Of a DNA stretch of 64,000 nt, positions 27,001 through 36,134 are shown piece by piece. Each line of letters starts with the position of its first letter. Positions within the stretch are counted from its first letter, which is position 1. This DNA comes from UBA12567 sp964598425. Its GTDB lineage: Bacteria; Planctomycetota; Phycisphaerae; Phycisphaerales; SM1A02. The stretch is taken from positions 98,541 through 162,540 of the forward strand of contig CAZRBV010000001.1 in the NCBI GenBank assembly GCA_964598425.1, given 5' to 3'. The translations under genes were made by a program, and so were the position numbers. The notes beneath the pieces were generated by a model, which saw only the letters and a list, made by a program, of their open reading frames with translations, was not told the origin of the DNA and searched no databases.

Positions 27001-30000
27001 TCTTCGGAAATGCACTTGGCGGAATCGACGTCCTGCCGGACGATCTCGATGCAGTTCCCTTTGACGGTCCCTTGGGGAGCTTGGGGAGCGGGCAACCGTT
27101 CAACTGGATTGATGACTACATCGACCTGAGCGATGCGACGTTCCGCGGTGTGCGTGATGCGCTTGCGTCCGTCACTCCAGGCGGCAACGGCACGGCACCG
27201 CCCGTTGCGCCCTGGGATGTGTACGAGGCTGATGTGGAGTGGATCGACCCCGAAGATCCGAACAACACGGCGACCTATCAGGATGACCGTCTCTTTGCCG
27301 AGCATGACGCGTGGCGGAGCCAGTACAGCCCCGAGATTCACGAACTTGGCGTCGAGGCGCAGCCTTTCATTGCCGAGGCCTTTGTTGCCGTGGTGGGGCG
27401 GCCGTGGATGGTCCCGGAGCAGCCGCAACTGCAGCCAGGCGAAAATCAGCAAAACGAGTATGAGGAGTATGAGAACGCCGGACTTTGGACCTGGGCGACG
27501 AGTTACCAGCCCTCTGGCAGCGATGTTGATGGCGAATGGGATCAGGTCGTAACGAGTTCCGGTAGCTCAGGCGCGTATCTCGATCATCCGGATTACGAGC
27601 CCGAGCCACCCCGCGTTGTGTTTGCCGTACAACTCATCAATCCATACGACGTGCCGATTCCGCTGCTCGATCAGGACGGCCAGCCGATCTATTCGCTGAA
27701 CCTCTTTCGCGGCAATCGACACGATCCCAACTCGCCGCCGCGATGGGTGATTCCACTGGATCCACGAGGCTACAAGCCGGCAAATGCAGGGCAGCCACAT
27801 AACGGCACGTTGATCTTCGACGCGGCGACAAGCATTGATACGTCAACTCGGCTGCCGGATGGCGACGTCGCGTGGGATTCCGACGATGACACGGTGATGG
27901 ACTCCACGCCGGTGATCCCGCCTGCGACGAACGATCGGCCGTTCAGCTTGACGATCATCATGAACGGTCTCGATGACCGCGACCAGGATGGCGAGGTGTA
28001 CGACTTCAACGATCAGCCTTTCGAGGCAGCGAGATGGCTTGACTTTCTCGATGCGGAGCGGGATCTTCATCCCTCCAGCGATGCGGATTGGGATGGCAGT
28101 CTCGACACCTGGGAGCTCGGCTATGGGTTCCCAGATCCACACCTGCGGAATTGGACGAGGTGGATCGCGCCGGGCGAGTTGCTGTGGTCTATTCGACCAA
28201 ACCACAGCCCTGTAAGCCCAGCGGGGTTTGTCGAGGGTGAATTGATGGGCTCGAATGTCGATGATCCCGCCAGATCGATGCCTTCGCTCGCGAAGTTCTG
28301 GTACGGCCAAGGGGTGGGTGGGGGTGCGGCGGACAATGCAGCGTGGTTCCCCAATCCACCGGTCGATCCGCGGCTTGGCGTGGGCATCGAACTTGTTCGG
28401 CATCACAAGCGAGATTGGAATCGCGATGGAGTTGAAGACCCGTATGTGGATGGCGGGCTGAACGACTACGGCGTCGATGTTGTAATCGACCGTACGGTCG
28501 GGCCGGACGGCATCGATGAGTTTGCCCACGCGGTGACCACGGAACTCGCGCGGCATCGGCAGCCGTCGATTAATGACTCAAATGGTATCAGTCCGCCTGC
28601 CCCGTCGATTCATTTTGACACGACTTCGGACTTGACGCTGGCGATGGATGGCGGAGACGAGGTCTCGGTTACCCGAAGCTGGCTCTATCCCCGTGCGCTT
28701 GACCCCGATGCGAACAGTCCGGATAGCCAGTATGGATACTCATCGCTCTCACCCATGCATCGCATCAGCCCCGAAAAGGCGAGGTGGATGCAGTGGGCGC
28801 GGTATAGCCGGGCATGGGCAGCCGACGATTACGCGGTTGAGCAAGCTTCTCCCACGCAGGAGCCTACGTTTGCAGAAGCCGAATACGCGACCAATCTCCT
28901 GGGGTGGGACGGAACCACGCCGGTGACTTCGCGGCGGTGGAGGCCAGACCGAGCCGCGCCGAGATTTGTGGCATCCGATGCGAGGGTCACGCGGTCCTGG
29001 GCTCGCGAGTGGGCCGCCGAACTCGGCGAGCTTCCCAATCTTCCTGCAGAGCTGGATGTTGATCCGGATGGAGAATCTGTGGAGTTTCCGCACCGCGATG
29101 AGTGGTTTGTCAGTCCCGCCAATCCGGCACCAACGGCAGTCGATCCCAATGATCCCAAGCAATGGCGGGTGCTTCGCTACTCGGATTGGGAGAGTACGAC
29201 CACGGTGGAGGAAGAGGGCCCCCAAGTCAATGGCGGTATGACGCGGCTGGTTGTGGCGACGGAAGACCCGCTCTTGACTGACTTGAATCTTGGCAAGTTT
29301 GAACCGTATGACGGTTCCGCGCCGCTCGACCACGGCAATGCATCACCACTTCGGCTCGATCGGCGGGCGGCCGAGCAGAAGGGGCTGTACGCCCATAAGA
29401 CGATCGATACGGCGTGGACCGAGGACGTCGACGATGTCTTCGAGTGGAGGCAGTGGGGAGACTCATTGGATACACCGGGTCAGGCTGTGACTTCTCCGCC
29501 CCGAGATGTCCGTGTCCTGATCGTGGGCGATCCGGAAGCGGATCTCGAACTGCCCAGGAGCGACACACTTTTCGTCGACAATCCCGATGATGCAGATCTG
29601 CCAGACTTCGACCGACCAGCTCCGTTTGATGGGCCTGCAGGTTTTAATGGCGACTGGGGAGCAGGCTGGTATTCAAATGCCAGTGGTTTCGGCGGCAGCC
29701 CAGGAATCGAGGTCGCAGACACCTACTCGACGCTTCTGCGTTACCGGCATGGACACATCTACAGCACCGACTGGGATCCTGACGGGCTTGGCCGCGTGGA
29801 CGCGGACAATGATGGTCGATGGGACGAGCAGGGGAACGGTTGGGAGACCGCGGTTCCGTACACGACGGAGAATCCGTACCCGTATCCGTGGGCCACGCGC
29901 AATGTGCGGCTTCCGTGGTCCTGGAATGTTGACGACAACGACGACAACACCGTTGATGCGGAATATCGCATCTTCCAGGCGTCCAAGCCATGCTTCTTCG

Positions 30001-32231
30001 GCTTTACCCAATTCGATCGGGAACCAGACAGCTCGCTCATCCGCAATCGCGATGCCGGCTATGACCAGCTCGGGACCTATGACAGCTACGCGTTCGATTG
30101 GTCCTACCCCGACAAGGGGTGGTACGGTCCGAGCGAGATTGACGGCGACGTATTCATGCCACATGCCTTCCAGGTGCAGCCGAAGAATGCCAACTTCGAG
30201 CAGGTGGGCGAAGTGCTGAATGCCCTTACGGTGGCGCATGAGTTGTACTTGCCGCTCAAGACTGTCAACTCCAACACCGGTGATCCCGATCGCATCATTC
30301 CGTCGCAGTGGTGGGAGTGGCCCCCGGAACCAGCCGTCCCATCCAATGGCCAGTTTGGCAACAACCCGGCATCGGGAACTCACAATACGCAAGCCGGCTC
30401 CGTCACGGTCCCGGATTTTCAGGACCGCATTGCGACCCTTCGCACCTTCTCGGAAGGCCTTTCCGATCGAATTGCCGAGCCCGGCGATCCCGCACGCGCG
30501 GGTCGGCTGCTGCTCGCAGGAAGCCAGCACGGCCCCAACGCCATCGTTGGTGACCCGTATCACCAGTGGTATGCTCAGGGGGGCGACGCAGCCTACGACC
30601 TTCGCCATATTGACTTCGATGGGGGCGGTTTCGGGGCGATGGATCCGATGACAGTGCCGCATTGGTACCTCCGGTCGACCGACCTGTCACACATGGAGCC
30701 AGACCTGCCCGCGTCGCAGCGACTGCTCGACATGTTTGTGTGCGATGGCCCCGGGATCTACGATCTTGTGGACAATGAATTGTGGGTCTGGGACGATGCT
30801 GGCAACGACGCCTACGAGTACGCCGATGGGCTGATCGATGACATTGACACGTGGCCGTATTTTGTGGCCCAGATCACGACGCCAGACTTCGATGCGCGGA
30901 ATCCTTCCTTCGACAACGCGGGTGGATTCGAACGCCGCGCCACCAACGGCATGATCAACATCAATACCGCGCCGGCTGAAGTGCTGCGGAGCATGCCGCA
31001 CATGCACCGCCTGGTGCACGCCGACCCACGATCGACCATTGACCCGGACAAGGATCCAGTGCTGGACGGCTCGGTGGCGGCCGGCCAACATGATCTGGCC
31101 CGCCCAATCAGCCCGCATCCGCGATCTGCAGTGGCCGACGCGATTGTGCAGTTCCGGGATGGTCTTGGGGATATGCCTGATCCACTGCGGGATGGCGATC
31201 CTGTTCCGGTTGGCACGCCCGCGTACGACAATCCTCGATTTGACTTGACCGGAGTTTTGATCGGCGTGGACAGCCACAATGTGGCCCGCCTCACCGACAA
31301 CACCGTCACCGGTGTCGCCGACGGTCCGCCATATACCGATCGCGGCGCTGGTCTTCCGTTTGAATGGTGGGGCGGCGACAATCAGCCGGATACAGCAGAC
31401 GATTACCTGCCCGACCTTGATCAGTACTACGACGCACTGGGCGCGTACGCGTACAACCTGCCCTCTCTTCAGGATGTCAATGCCGACGATACGGTTCGGT
31501 ACAGTCGTGGCGAACGTGGCTTTGCGGGAATCGGCGAGCTGTTCCAGTTGACTCGGCCAGCCTATTACGACTTCGGCTTCACGGCTGACGGCATGGGTGA
31601 CTATCGCGATGCGCTCGGAACTTCGATTGCTGCCGATGCGTGGAGGATGGACTGGGCAGGGCGGAACCCCTTCGGGTTCCAGGACAAGCAGATTCATGGC
31701 CCGTGGGGCAATCTTTCGGGGCAGAGCCAACTCACAGACCCACGCGGCGTCGTGGGTCAACGCAGCCCACTCGACAACCCTGGCTCATTCCTTTCAACCG
31801 ACACCGGAAGGCTCTTTGACACGCAAGTCAACTCGCTCTGTGAGTCCGACTATGTGGCCTCTGGACCCGGAAACAGGCTCAACTGGGGCGTACATGACGA
31901 TGCCGTGCGGCATTTGCGGGACACCGGAAGCAGTGCCGACCCGCGAGCGCGCGAAGTGCATCTGACTGGAGATCGCGTCGCGGGCGACGCCGAAGAACAC
32001 AGCTTGCTCTTCAGCGGAATCTCAAACATCGTGACGACCCGATCTGACATCTTCACCGTGCATCTTCGAATTCGAACCTTCAGGCGCGATGCCGAAACCG
32101 ATGTGTGGGACGCGACGGATCCGAAGAATATCGTTGATGACGCGCGGTATGTCATGGTGGTCGATCGAAGCGAAGTCGATCACCCGGGTGATCGTCCCCG
32201 TATTCTCATGATGCAGCGCATTGACGATTGA
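24021..32231 (+). CDS. Giant GspK-like minor pseudopilin (2736 aa)
   Basis: Extracellular tip-type pseudopilin, several times larger than normal GspK (about 320 aa). The leader ends RRG at residue 20, followed by NTLILVAGMLVLLVIIATVF. There is no Glu at +5, which is the known feature of GspK among pseudopilins. Near the C-terminus, NINTAPAEVLRSMP (from residue 2313) matches the GspK helix-hairpin-like motif, followed by ADAIVQFRDG. The end has SGISNIVTTRSDIFTV (about 2665-2680), like the last strand of GspK. Between these ends lies roughly 2200 residues rich in Asp, Trp, Pro and Tyr, with several DxDGDG-like loops near residues 430, 487, 1321, 1356, 1919 and 1970 that could bind calcium. I recognise no enzyme motif. 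Start ATG 24021 overlaps the preceding stop (ATGA). It is the last gene of the locus. Confidence 0.75.
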   Translation: MISRMGIPGQSGPLSGTRRGNTLILVAGMLVLLVIIATVFLSRTQSLREAGRVQRQRAFQRDRTEAVALDIAQEIADALFVREIDYTPAEFSAALPPEESRREALDPKSVRYGVDPDFAWNRAPWDVTPWTNPPDWLTWPLRPGPLQEIAVDNPENPEGRWDPTQWTWADLRIDADIPLFDWPAASPEWPDVSLSNQVLQPRENPLGGPGTSDTRWLRDIEPQRVPSRSIADPVNMMGADENPFMDRSADALSHWRHLSYIGRPGNGWRMCPDIADVTGTRSSISNDGLRFKVNPDGTPDDSSADGRSYYGGIVQRLDVPIEQWPAMVPTMIEPSLGFGQVRLADNWTVDSGDGFHWGDTATSVFLPETDDVMLTPEAADMTQSPHNGHRDFWDRWLQWLRPEGYKQALAAARRGDGTMIPPNFYDLSDLDGDGVSEYYDPVTDPSRDEYEGGNSPLHGDPRLGESDADEFIPGTARWHVNRILTDTDGDGFTDSFWWLSPHIGMDDTRQIIGVSVTDNSGRINGNVATRFERQDDGSTRESSRGWTPAATALVSQNAAGYGGDAARDPETSSGQGIPVWNTGFFDIELHQPWLLEAPFYGGDTWDLLQDPHPALEHPMVTFPGPGVSTGRGYSDTPVAWNANYWRAQSNRAWIEALNIDSGSVPNPFFPEGADFLWDIADRDNRLYFFQESGQASQHPQNIFTPFGLADEFELRAHEGNNTANVYSRVERALGGSIGGGTPHILRAKLDWPEQSQQLDNRQLASDLRHRMTFFSAARNETRPPHLWWSERAPRPRAWLHVPADDQASIAGDRNDPTVANLHERFFEQARLKLDLREYERPSPPEDDLAGDPLGPPDYQPYGFSDLLAHHLMLGLTSGDVVDRDTQPAVGNLQVGTRDSYFGKGDAAWEKTRRMAAAMAANMIAMRDPDSEAPLYSMEMHPSFHTPGEVPPPWIGDQGAVPLPLFEQAYAPDRLAKWDENPWQAAFADGARPELFGNALGGIDVLPDDLDAVPFDGPLGSLGSGQPFNWIDDYIDLSDATFRGVRDALASVTPGGNGTAPPVAPWDVYEADVEWIDPEDPNNTATYQDDRLFAEHDAWRSQYSPEIHELGVEAQPFIAEAFVAVVGRPWMVPEQPQLQPGENQQNEYEEYENAGLWTWATSYQPSGSDVDGEWDQVVTSSGSSGAYLDHPDYEPEPPRVVFAVQLINPYDVPIPLLDQDGQPIYSLNLFRGNRHDPNSPPRWVIPLDPRGYKPANAGQPHNGTLIFDAATSIDTSTRLPDGDVAWDSDDDTVMDSTPVIPPATNDRPFSLTIIMNGLDDRDQDGEVYDFNDQPFEAARWLDFLDAERDLHPSSDADWDGSLDTWELGYGFPDPHLRNWTRWIAPGELLWSIRPNHSPVSPAGFVEGELMGSNVDDPARSMPSLAKFWYGQGVGGGAADNAAWFPNPPVDPRLGVGIELVRHHKRDWNRDGVEDPYVDGGLNDYGVDVVIDRTVGPDGIDEFAHAVTTELARHRQPSINDSNGISPPAPSIHFDTTSDLTLAMDGGDEVSVTRSWLYPRALDPDANSPDSQYGYSSLSPMHRISPEKARWMQWARYSRAWAADDYAVEQASPTQEPTFAEAEYATNLLGWDGTTPVTSRRWRPDRAAPRFVASDARVTRSWAREWAAELGELPNLPAELDVDPDGESVEFPHRDEWFVSPANPAPTAVDPNDPKQWRVLRYSDWESTTTVEEEGPQVNGGMTRLVVATEDPLLTDLNLGKFEPYDGSAPLDHGNASPLRLDRRAAEQKGLYAHKTIDTAWTEDVDDVFEWRQWGDSLDTPGQAVTSPPRDVRVLIVGDPEADLELPRSDTLFVDNPDDADLPDFDRPAPFDGPAGFNGDWGAGWYSNASGFGGSPGIEVADTYSTLLRYRHGHIYSTDWDPDGLGRVDADNDGRWDEQGNGWETAVPYTTENPYPYPWATRNVRLPWSWNVDDNDDNTVDAEYRIFQASKPCFFGFTQFDREPDSSLIRNRDAGYDQLGTYDSYAFDWSYPDKGWYGPSEIDGDVFMPHAFQVQPKNANFEQVGEVLNALTVAHELYLPLKTVNSNTGDPDRIIPSQWWEWPPEPAVPSNGQFGNNPASGTHNTQAGSVTVPDFQDRIATLRTFSEGLSDRIAEPGDPARAGRLLLAGSQHGPNAIVGDPYHQWYAQGGDAAYDLRHIDFDGGGFGAMDPMTVPHWYLRSTDLSHMEPDLPASQRLLDMFVCDGPGIYDLVDNELWVWDDAGNDAYEYADGLIDDIDTWPYFVAQITTPDFDARNPSFDNAGGFERRATNGMININTAPAEVLRSMPHMHRLVHADPRSTIDPDKDPVLDGSVAAGQHDLARPISPHPRSAVADAIVQFRDGLGDMPDPLRDGDPVPVGTPAYDNPRFDLTGVLIGVDSHNVARLTDNTVTGVADGPPYTDRGAGLPFEWWGGDNQPDTADDYLPDLDQYYDALGAYAYNLPSLQDVNADDTVRYSRGERGFAGIGELFQLTRPAYYDFGFTADGMGDYRDALGTSIAADAWRMDWAGRNPFGFQDKQIHGPWGNLSGQSQLTDPRGVVGQRSPLDNPGSFLSTDTGRLFDTQVNSLCESDYVASGPGNRLNWGVHDDAVRHLRDTGSSADPRAREVHLTGDRVAGDAEEHSLLFSGISNIVTTRSDIFTVHLRIRTFRRDAETDVWDATDPKNIVDDARYVMVVDRSEVDHPGDRPRILMMQRIDD

Positions 32232-32284
32232 CCAAACGCTGTGATGCGTCGTGTTGCATTGCGGTCGGGGTTGCCGGAAGCGTG

Positions 32285-33052
32285 CTACTCGTCAGGCCGT
32301 GAGCCGAATCGTCGCTGCCGGCGGGCGAACTCGCGGATGGCCTCAAGCATGGCTGCCTGATTGAAGTCGGGCCAGAACCGCTCGTCGACGACGATTTCGG
32401 CGTACGAGAGTTGCCACAGCAGGAAGTTGGAAACGCGGTAGTCGCCTCCGGTGCGGATCAACAGGTCCGGGTCGGGCAACCCGCTGGTCCAGAGCGCATC
32501 GGCAAACCGCGTTTCGTCAATTGCCGACGGTTCGAGTGCGCCAGCCTGGACCTGCTCGGCGAGGAGGCGGGCGGCCCGGACGATCTCCTGGCGTGAACCG
32601 TAGTTCAACGCGATATTGAGTTGGAGGCGCGTGTTGCTTCGTGTGAGCCGCTCTGCCTTGTCCAGCGCGGCACGGACTTCGCCAGGAAGTCCATCTCGTT
32701 CTCCGATGAGCCTGAAGCGGACACCACGTTGCATCATTTCTTCGTGTTCTCCCGGGAGCAGTTCAACCACGAGGGCCATCAGGGCCGCGACCTCTTCCGC
32801 CGAGCGGTTCCAGTTCTCGGTTGAGAACGAGTAGAGCGTGAGCACTTCGATGCCGAGTTGTCCGCAGGTTCGGATTGCCGCGCGGGCCGACTCGGTGCCA
32901 GCGCGGTGTCCGTCGATGCGAGGCACGTCATGCTGGGCAGCCCATCTGCCATTGCCGTCCATGATGATGGCAATGTGCCGCGGGCGCGACTCCGCTGGGA
33001 CATCGAAGTCAATGGGCGGCTCCGCGGTATCGGTTGGCTGATTGTCGCTCAC
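32285..33052 (-). CDS. uppS: Isoprenyl transferase (undecaprenyl diphosphate synthase family)
   Basis: Condenses isopentenyl diphosphate with farnesyl diphosphate to make the C55 lipid carrier for peptidoglycan and other envelope polymers. The catalytic motif is IIMDGNGRWA with Asp32, and downstream LTLYSFSTENWNR and the C-terminal DLLIRTGGDYRVSNFLLWQ are all family hallmarks. Length 255 is normal. A 20-residue acidic N-terminal extension precedes the conserved core. It overlaps purA by four bases (ATGA) on the minus strand, and FHA-purA-uppS appear to form one operon. Confidence 0.95.
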   Translation of the reverse strand: MSDNQPTDTAEPPIDFDVPAESRPRHIAIIMDGNGRWAAQHDVPRIDGHRAGTESARAAIRTCGQLGIEVLTLYSFSTENWNRSAEEVAALMALVVELLPGEHEEMMQRGVRFRLIGERDGLPGEVRAALDKAERLTRSNTRLQLNIALNYGSRQEIVRAARLLAEQVQAGALEPSAIDETRFADALWTSGLPDPDLLIRTGGDYRVSNFLLWQLSYAEIVVDERFWPDFNQAAMLEAIREFARRQRRFGSRPDE

Positions 33053-34386
33053 GTTCCGGCGACTTCCACCATCCGGATCGTTTGTTTGCGATCCGGCCCG
33101 ACGCTGGCGATTTCGATCGGGCAGCCGACAAAGTCGGCGATCCTGTCGAGATACGAGTGCGCCTGATGTGGCAGTTCGTCAGCAGACGTGATGTGGTCGA
33201 TTTCTGCATCCCATCCGGGCACGGTGTCCCACACTGGCTGTGCCTGCGCCAGCTTTCTGGCGTCGGGCAAAAAGCGCGTCGTCACGCTTCCGTCGGGCAT
33301 CCGATATGCGGTGCAGAGTTTGAGTTCGTCAAAGCCACTCAACACATCGAGCAGCATGACAGCCAGTGAGGTGCAGCCACACACCATCGCGGAGTATCGA
33401 ACGGCAACAAGATCCAGCCAGCCACAGCGTCTGGGGCGTCCTGTCGTGGTTCCATATTCGTGCCCGCGCTCCCGAATTCGCTCGCCATCACGTCCGAGAT
33501 CCTCTGTCGGGAACGGCCCTTCACCGACCCGCGTGCCGTAGGCCTTGACGATACCGACAGTCCGATCGATCACGCTGCCGGGCAGACCGGTACCTGGAGG
33601 AATACCAAGCGTTGAACAGTTGCTGCTGGTGACGTAGGGAAATGTGCCATGATCGATGTCGAGCAGGCACGCATTGGCACCCTCAAAGAGAATCCGTTTC
33701 CCATCAGCGATGGCGTCGTGGAGTGCGTAGACCGTGTCGGTGATGAAGCCCTGGAGCCGCATGCCCAGCGCGTGATACTCCGCGGCGAGCGTTTCGGCAC
33801 TGAGTGGAGTGGCTTCGACTCCGAGCGCTTCAAGTTCCCGCTGGCGAATGGCGCACACGATGTCGAGCCGCCTGCGCAGAACCGCTTCGTCGAGCAGATC
33901 GCCCATTCGGATTGCGAGTGAGCGGTGAATCTTGTCCGCATACGTCGGACCAATACCCCGTTTGGTGGTGCCGATCGAGAGATTCTCATCGCCTCGATCT
34001 GCAGCGCCAGCCAACACCGTTTCAAGTGCGGCATCATGTTCTTTGTGGTAGGGCATCACAACATGGGCCCGATCGGAAACGAGCAGTTTCCCAGGCGCAA
34101 TTGGAATACCTCTCGCTTCAATCGACTCGATTTCACTGAGCAATTGCCGCGGATCGACAACGACTCCATTTCCGATGACGCATGTCTGTTCGCTTGAGAG
34201 AATGCCGGAGGGCAGCAGGTGAAGCGCGTACCGTTCACCATCGACGACCACGGTGTGTCCGGCATTGGCGCCGCCGTTGTAGCGGACAATCACGTCATGC
34301 CGGGTGGCCAGAAGATCAACGACTTTGCCTTTGCCCTCATCGCCCCACTGAAGACCGACGACGGCTGTATTGAGACCGGTGTGCAT
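33049..34386 (-). CDS. purA: Adenylosuccinate synthetase PurA
   Basis: GTP-dependent ligation of IMP and aspartate, the first committed step to AMP. Residues near the N-terminus, GLQWGDEGKGKVVDLL, form the GTP-binding loop with the catalytic Asp and Lys. NGGANAGHTVVVDG follows with the catalytic His. VGEGPFPTE and the ATTGRPRRCGWLDLVAVRY-like segment are conserved active-site blocks. Length 445 is slightly long, with a few additional residues at the C-terminus (QTIRMVEVAGT). It lies downstream of an FHA-domain gene (36-base gap) and overlaps uppS. Confidence 0.95.
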   Translation of the reverse strand: MHTGLNTAVVGLQWGDEGKGKVVDLLATRHDVIVRYNGGANAGHTVVVDGERYALHLLPSGILSSEQTCVIGNGVVVDPRQLLSEIESIEARGIPIAPGKLLVSDRAHVVMPYHKEHDAALETVLAGAADRGDENLSIGTTKRGIGPTYADKIHRSLAIRMGDLLDEAVLRRRLDIVCAIRQRELEALGVEATPLSAETLAAEYHALGMRLQGFITDTVYALHDAIADGKRILFEGANACLLDIDHGTFPYVTSSNCSTLGIPPGTGLPGSVIDRTVGIVKAYGTRVGEGPFPTEDLGRDGERIRERGHEYGTTTGRPRRCGWLDLVAVRYSAMVCGCTSLAVMLLDVLSGFDELKLCTAYRMPDGSVTTRFLPDARKLAQAQPVWDTVPGWDAEIDHITSADELPHQAHSYLDRIADFVGCPIEIASVGPDRKQTIRMVEVAGT

Positions 34387-34421
34387 GGTGCGGATGGTAA
34401 AGGGTGCCGCTCCGGATCGAG

Positions 34422-34763
34422 TCAGTTTTTGTCGCGTTCGACCGTCATCCGTGTTGATCCGTCCTCGGCTATCTGGGACAGGGAGACCCGGAAGGTGACC
34501 GGGCCGATACGGACGGTGTCAGCGTCGGAGAGTTCTGCGTGGCTGACGGCGACCCCATTCAACAGCGTCTCGCTCTGAGGATCGTTGCTCAGCAGCATGG
34601 CTCTGCGATTCTCGATGGCGATTTCGCAGTGTCGGGGCGAAACCGTCGGGAGTGGCAGACGCAGATCACACCGGCCATCCCGCCCGATGACAGTCCGATC
34701 GCCGGTGATCGGAAAGGTCCGATCGCCGGTGTGGCCGGTCTGCATGATCAACGCCAACTTCAC
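34422..34763 (-). CDS. Small FHA-domain protein
   Basis: Phosphothreonine-binding signalling module, 113 residues, consisting of little more than one FHA domain. Visible FHA landmarks are VIGRDGRCDLRLP (GR of the first loop), SPRHCEI (the conserved S-x-x-H), LLNGVAV (the NG turn) and the closing strand TVRIGPVTFRV. It has no kinase, membrane segment or partner domain. GTG 34763 is chosen because GAGGA lies seven bases upstream and the domain starts there; the longer open frame overlaps the divergent hemW leader. Its place upstream of purA and uppS suggests co-expression, but the function is unknown. Confidence 0.75.
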   Translation of the reverse strand: MKLALIMQTGHTGDRTFPITGDRTVIGRDGRCDLRLPLPTVSPRHCEIAIENRRAMLLSNDPQSETLLNGVAVSHAELSDADTVRIGPVTFRVSLSQIAEDGSTRMTVERDKN

Positions 34764-34848
34764 GCGGTGGTCCTCGTAGGATGTCCAATCGGCTGCGGGT
34801 CTGCCCGGGCCAGTCGCAACCTCGATCTCAGTGTCAGGACACCCCTCG

Positions 34849-36078
34849 ATGCCCCGTCTGCACATCCTGAATGATACCAGCAACCCGGACGGCATCCGCA
34901 CCGCGGCAGCCAGGTTGGAAGCAGGTCTGTCCGTAGGGGACTGTGTGCAAGGGGTTTATGTGCACGTTCCCTTTTGCGCCCACCGGTGCCACTACTGTGA
35001 TTTTTTCAGCATTGCGGGCCGCGATGAAGAACGAGCCGCCTTTGTTTCCAGATTGCTTGACGAAGCTGAAGCTGTACTGGATCGTCTGCCCCCCGGCATT
35101 CGCACGGTTTTCATCGGAGGTGGTACACCCACGCATCTTCCGGTCGATGCGCTTGCGCGGCTGCTGGGCGGGCTTGGCGATCGACTTGAATCGGCAGGGC
35201 ACGCAATTGACGAGTGGACGATCGAGGCCAACCCGGACACCGTCACTGATGCCGTTGCAGCTGTGCTGGGCTCTTCCGGTGTGACCCGAGTCAGCCTTGG
35301 TGCACAGTCGTTTCACCCGCCAGCGCTGCAGATGCTGGAGCGGCGCCACAATCCGGCAAATGTGAAGCAGGCCATGGAACGGCTTCGGGCTGCCGGTCTG
35401 TCGGATCTCTCTCTGGATCTGATCTTCGCAGTGCCGGAGCTTTCTGAACCGTGCAGGGTCTGGGCCAGTGATCTGGACACCGCGATCGCCCTCGGTCCCA
35501 CGCATCTCAGTTGCTACGGTCTGACGTACGAGCCAGGGACCCCGCTCAGACGGCGGCTGGATCGCGGCAGTCTCGAACGCGTGTCGGAAGATGTCGAGGC
35601 CGAGCTCTATGACATCACGCGTGCTCGCCTCTCGTCGGCAGGTCTGGAGCAGTATGAGATCAGCAATTGGGCTCGCCCTGGACACCGCTGCCAGCACAAT
35701 GAGTTGTACTGGACCAATGGCAACTGGTGGCCGCTTGGCCCATCAGCCTCGGGCCATGTGGGGGGGCACCGATGGCGAAACCGTCCCCGCCTCGGGGCAT
35801 ACCTCGCCGGGGCTGGCTTACCAGCAATCGACTCTGAGGAGCACCTGGACGCCGATGGCCAGGCAGGAGAGGTGCTGATGCTCGGCCTCAGGCTGATGGA
35901 TGGAGTTCCCAGAGAGCGGGTCGACGAGGCCTGCCGGGCGCCAGCGCGGGGGCAGGCCAGGAGCCTCGCTATTGCCCAGGCGATCGAAGGCGGGCTGATG
36001 CAGTGGGATCGCGATTGCCTGTGCCTGACGCCGGAAGGGGTATTGCTCGCCGACAGCGTGATCGGCCAGTTGTTGTAG
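34849..36078 (+). CDS. hemW: HemW-like radical SAM protein (coproporphyrinogen III oxidase-like)
   Basis: Radical SAM protein of the HemN/HemW group; HemW members act as haem chaperones rather than oxidases. The CxxxCxxC cluster motif is CAHRCHYC (Cys43, 47, 50) in the typical context YVHVPFC...DFF. The glycine motif FIGGGTPTHLP and LSLGAQSFHPPAL-like segment also fit. The C-terminal HemN domain is recognisable from EISNWARPGHRCQHNELYW onward. ATG 34849 starts close to the conserved core; GTG 34831 is an alternative. It is divergently transcribed from the FHA gene with about 85 bases between the starts. True HemN usually has an additional N-terminal extension that is absent here, favouring HemW. 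Confidence 0.85.
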   Translation: MPRLHILNDTSNPDGIRTAAARLEAGLSVGDCVQGVYVHVPFCAHRCHYCDFFSIAGRDEERAAFVSRLLDEAEAVLDRLPPGIRTVFIGGGTPTHLPVDALARLLGGLGDRLESAGHAIDEWTIEANPDTVTDAVAAVLGSSGVTRVSLGAQSFHPPALQMLERRHNPANVKQAMERLRAAGLSDLSLDLIFAVPELSEPCRVWASDLDTAIALGPTHLSCYGLTYEPGTPLRRRLDRGSLERVSEDVEAELYDITRARLSSAGLEQYEISNWARPGHRCQHNELYWTNGNWWPLGPSASGHVGGHRWRNRPRLGAYLAGAGLPAIDSEEHLDADGQAGEVLMLGLRLMDGVPRERVDEACRAPARGQARSLAIAQAIEGGLMQWDRDCLCLTPEGVLLADSVIGQLL

Positions 36079-36134
36079 CAGGCGATCTGGTCCCACCTGA
36101 GCGATATCCTTCAGGCCGGCCTGCAGAAGGCCCG

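Noticed and set aside
25023..27452. Long open frames on the minus strand inside the giant gene (for example 25023-26171 and 26226-27452)
   Set aside because: They are antisense to a gene with clear family ends, have no start signals or recognisable motifs, and their composition (Arg/Pro/His rich) is typical of shadow frames in GC-rich DNA.
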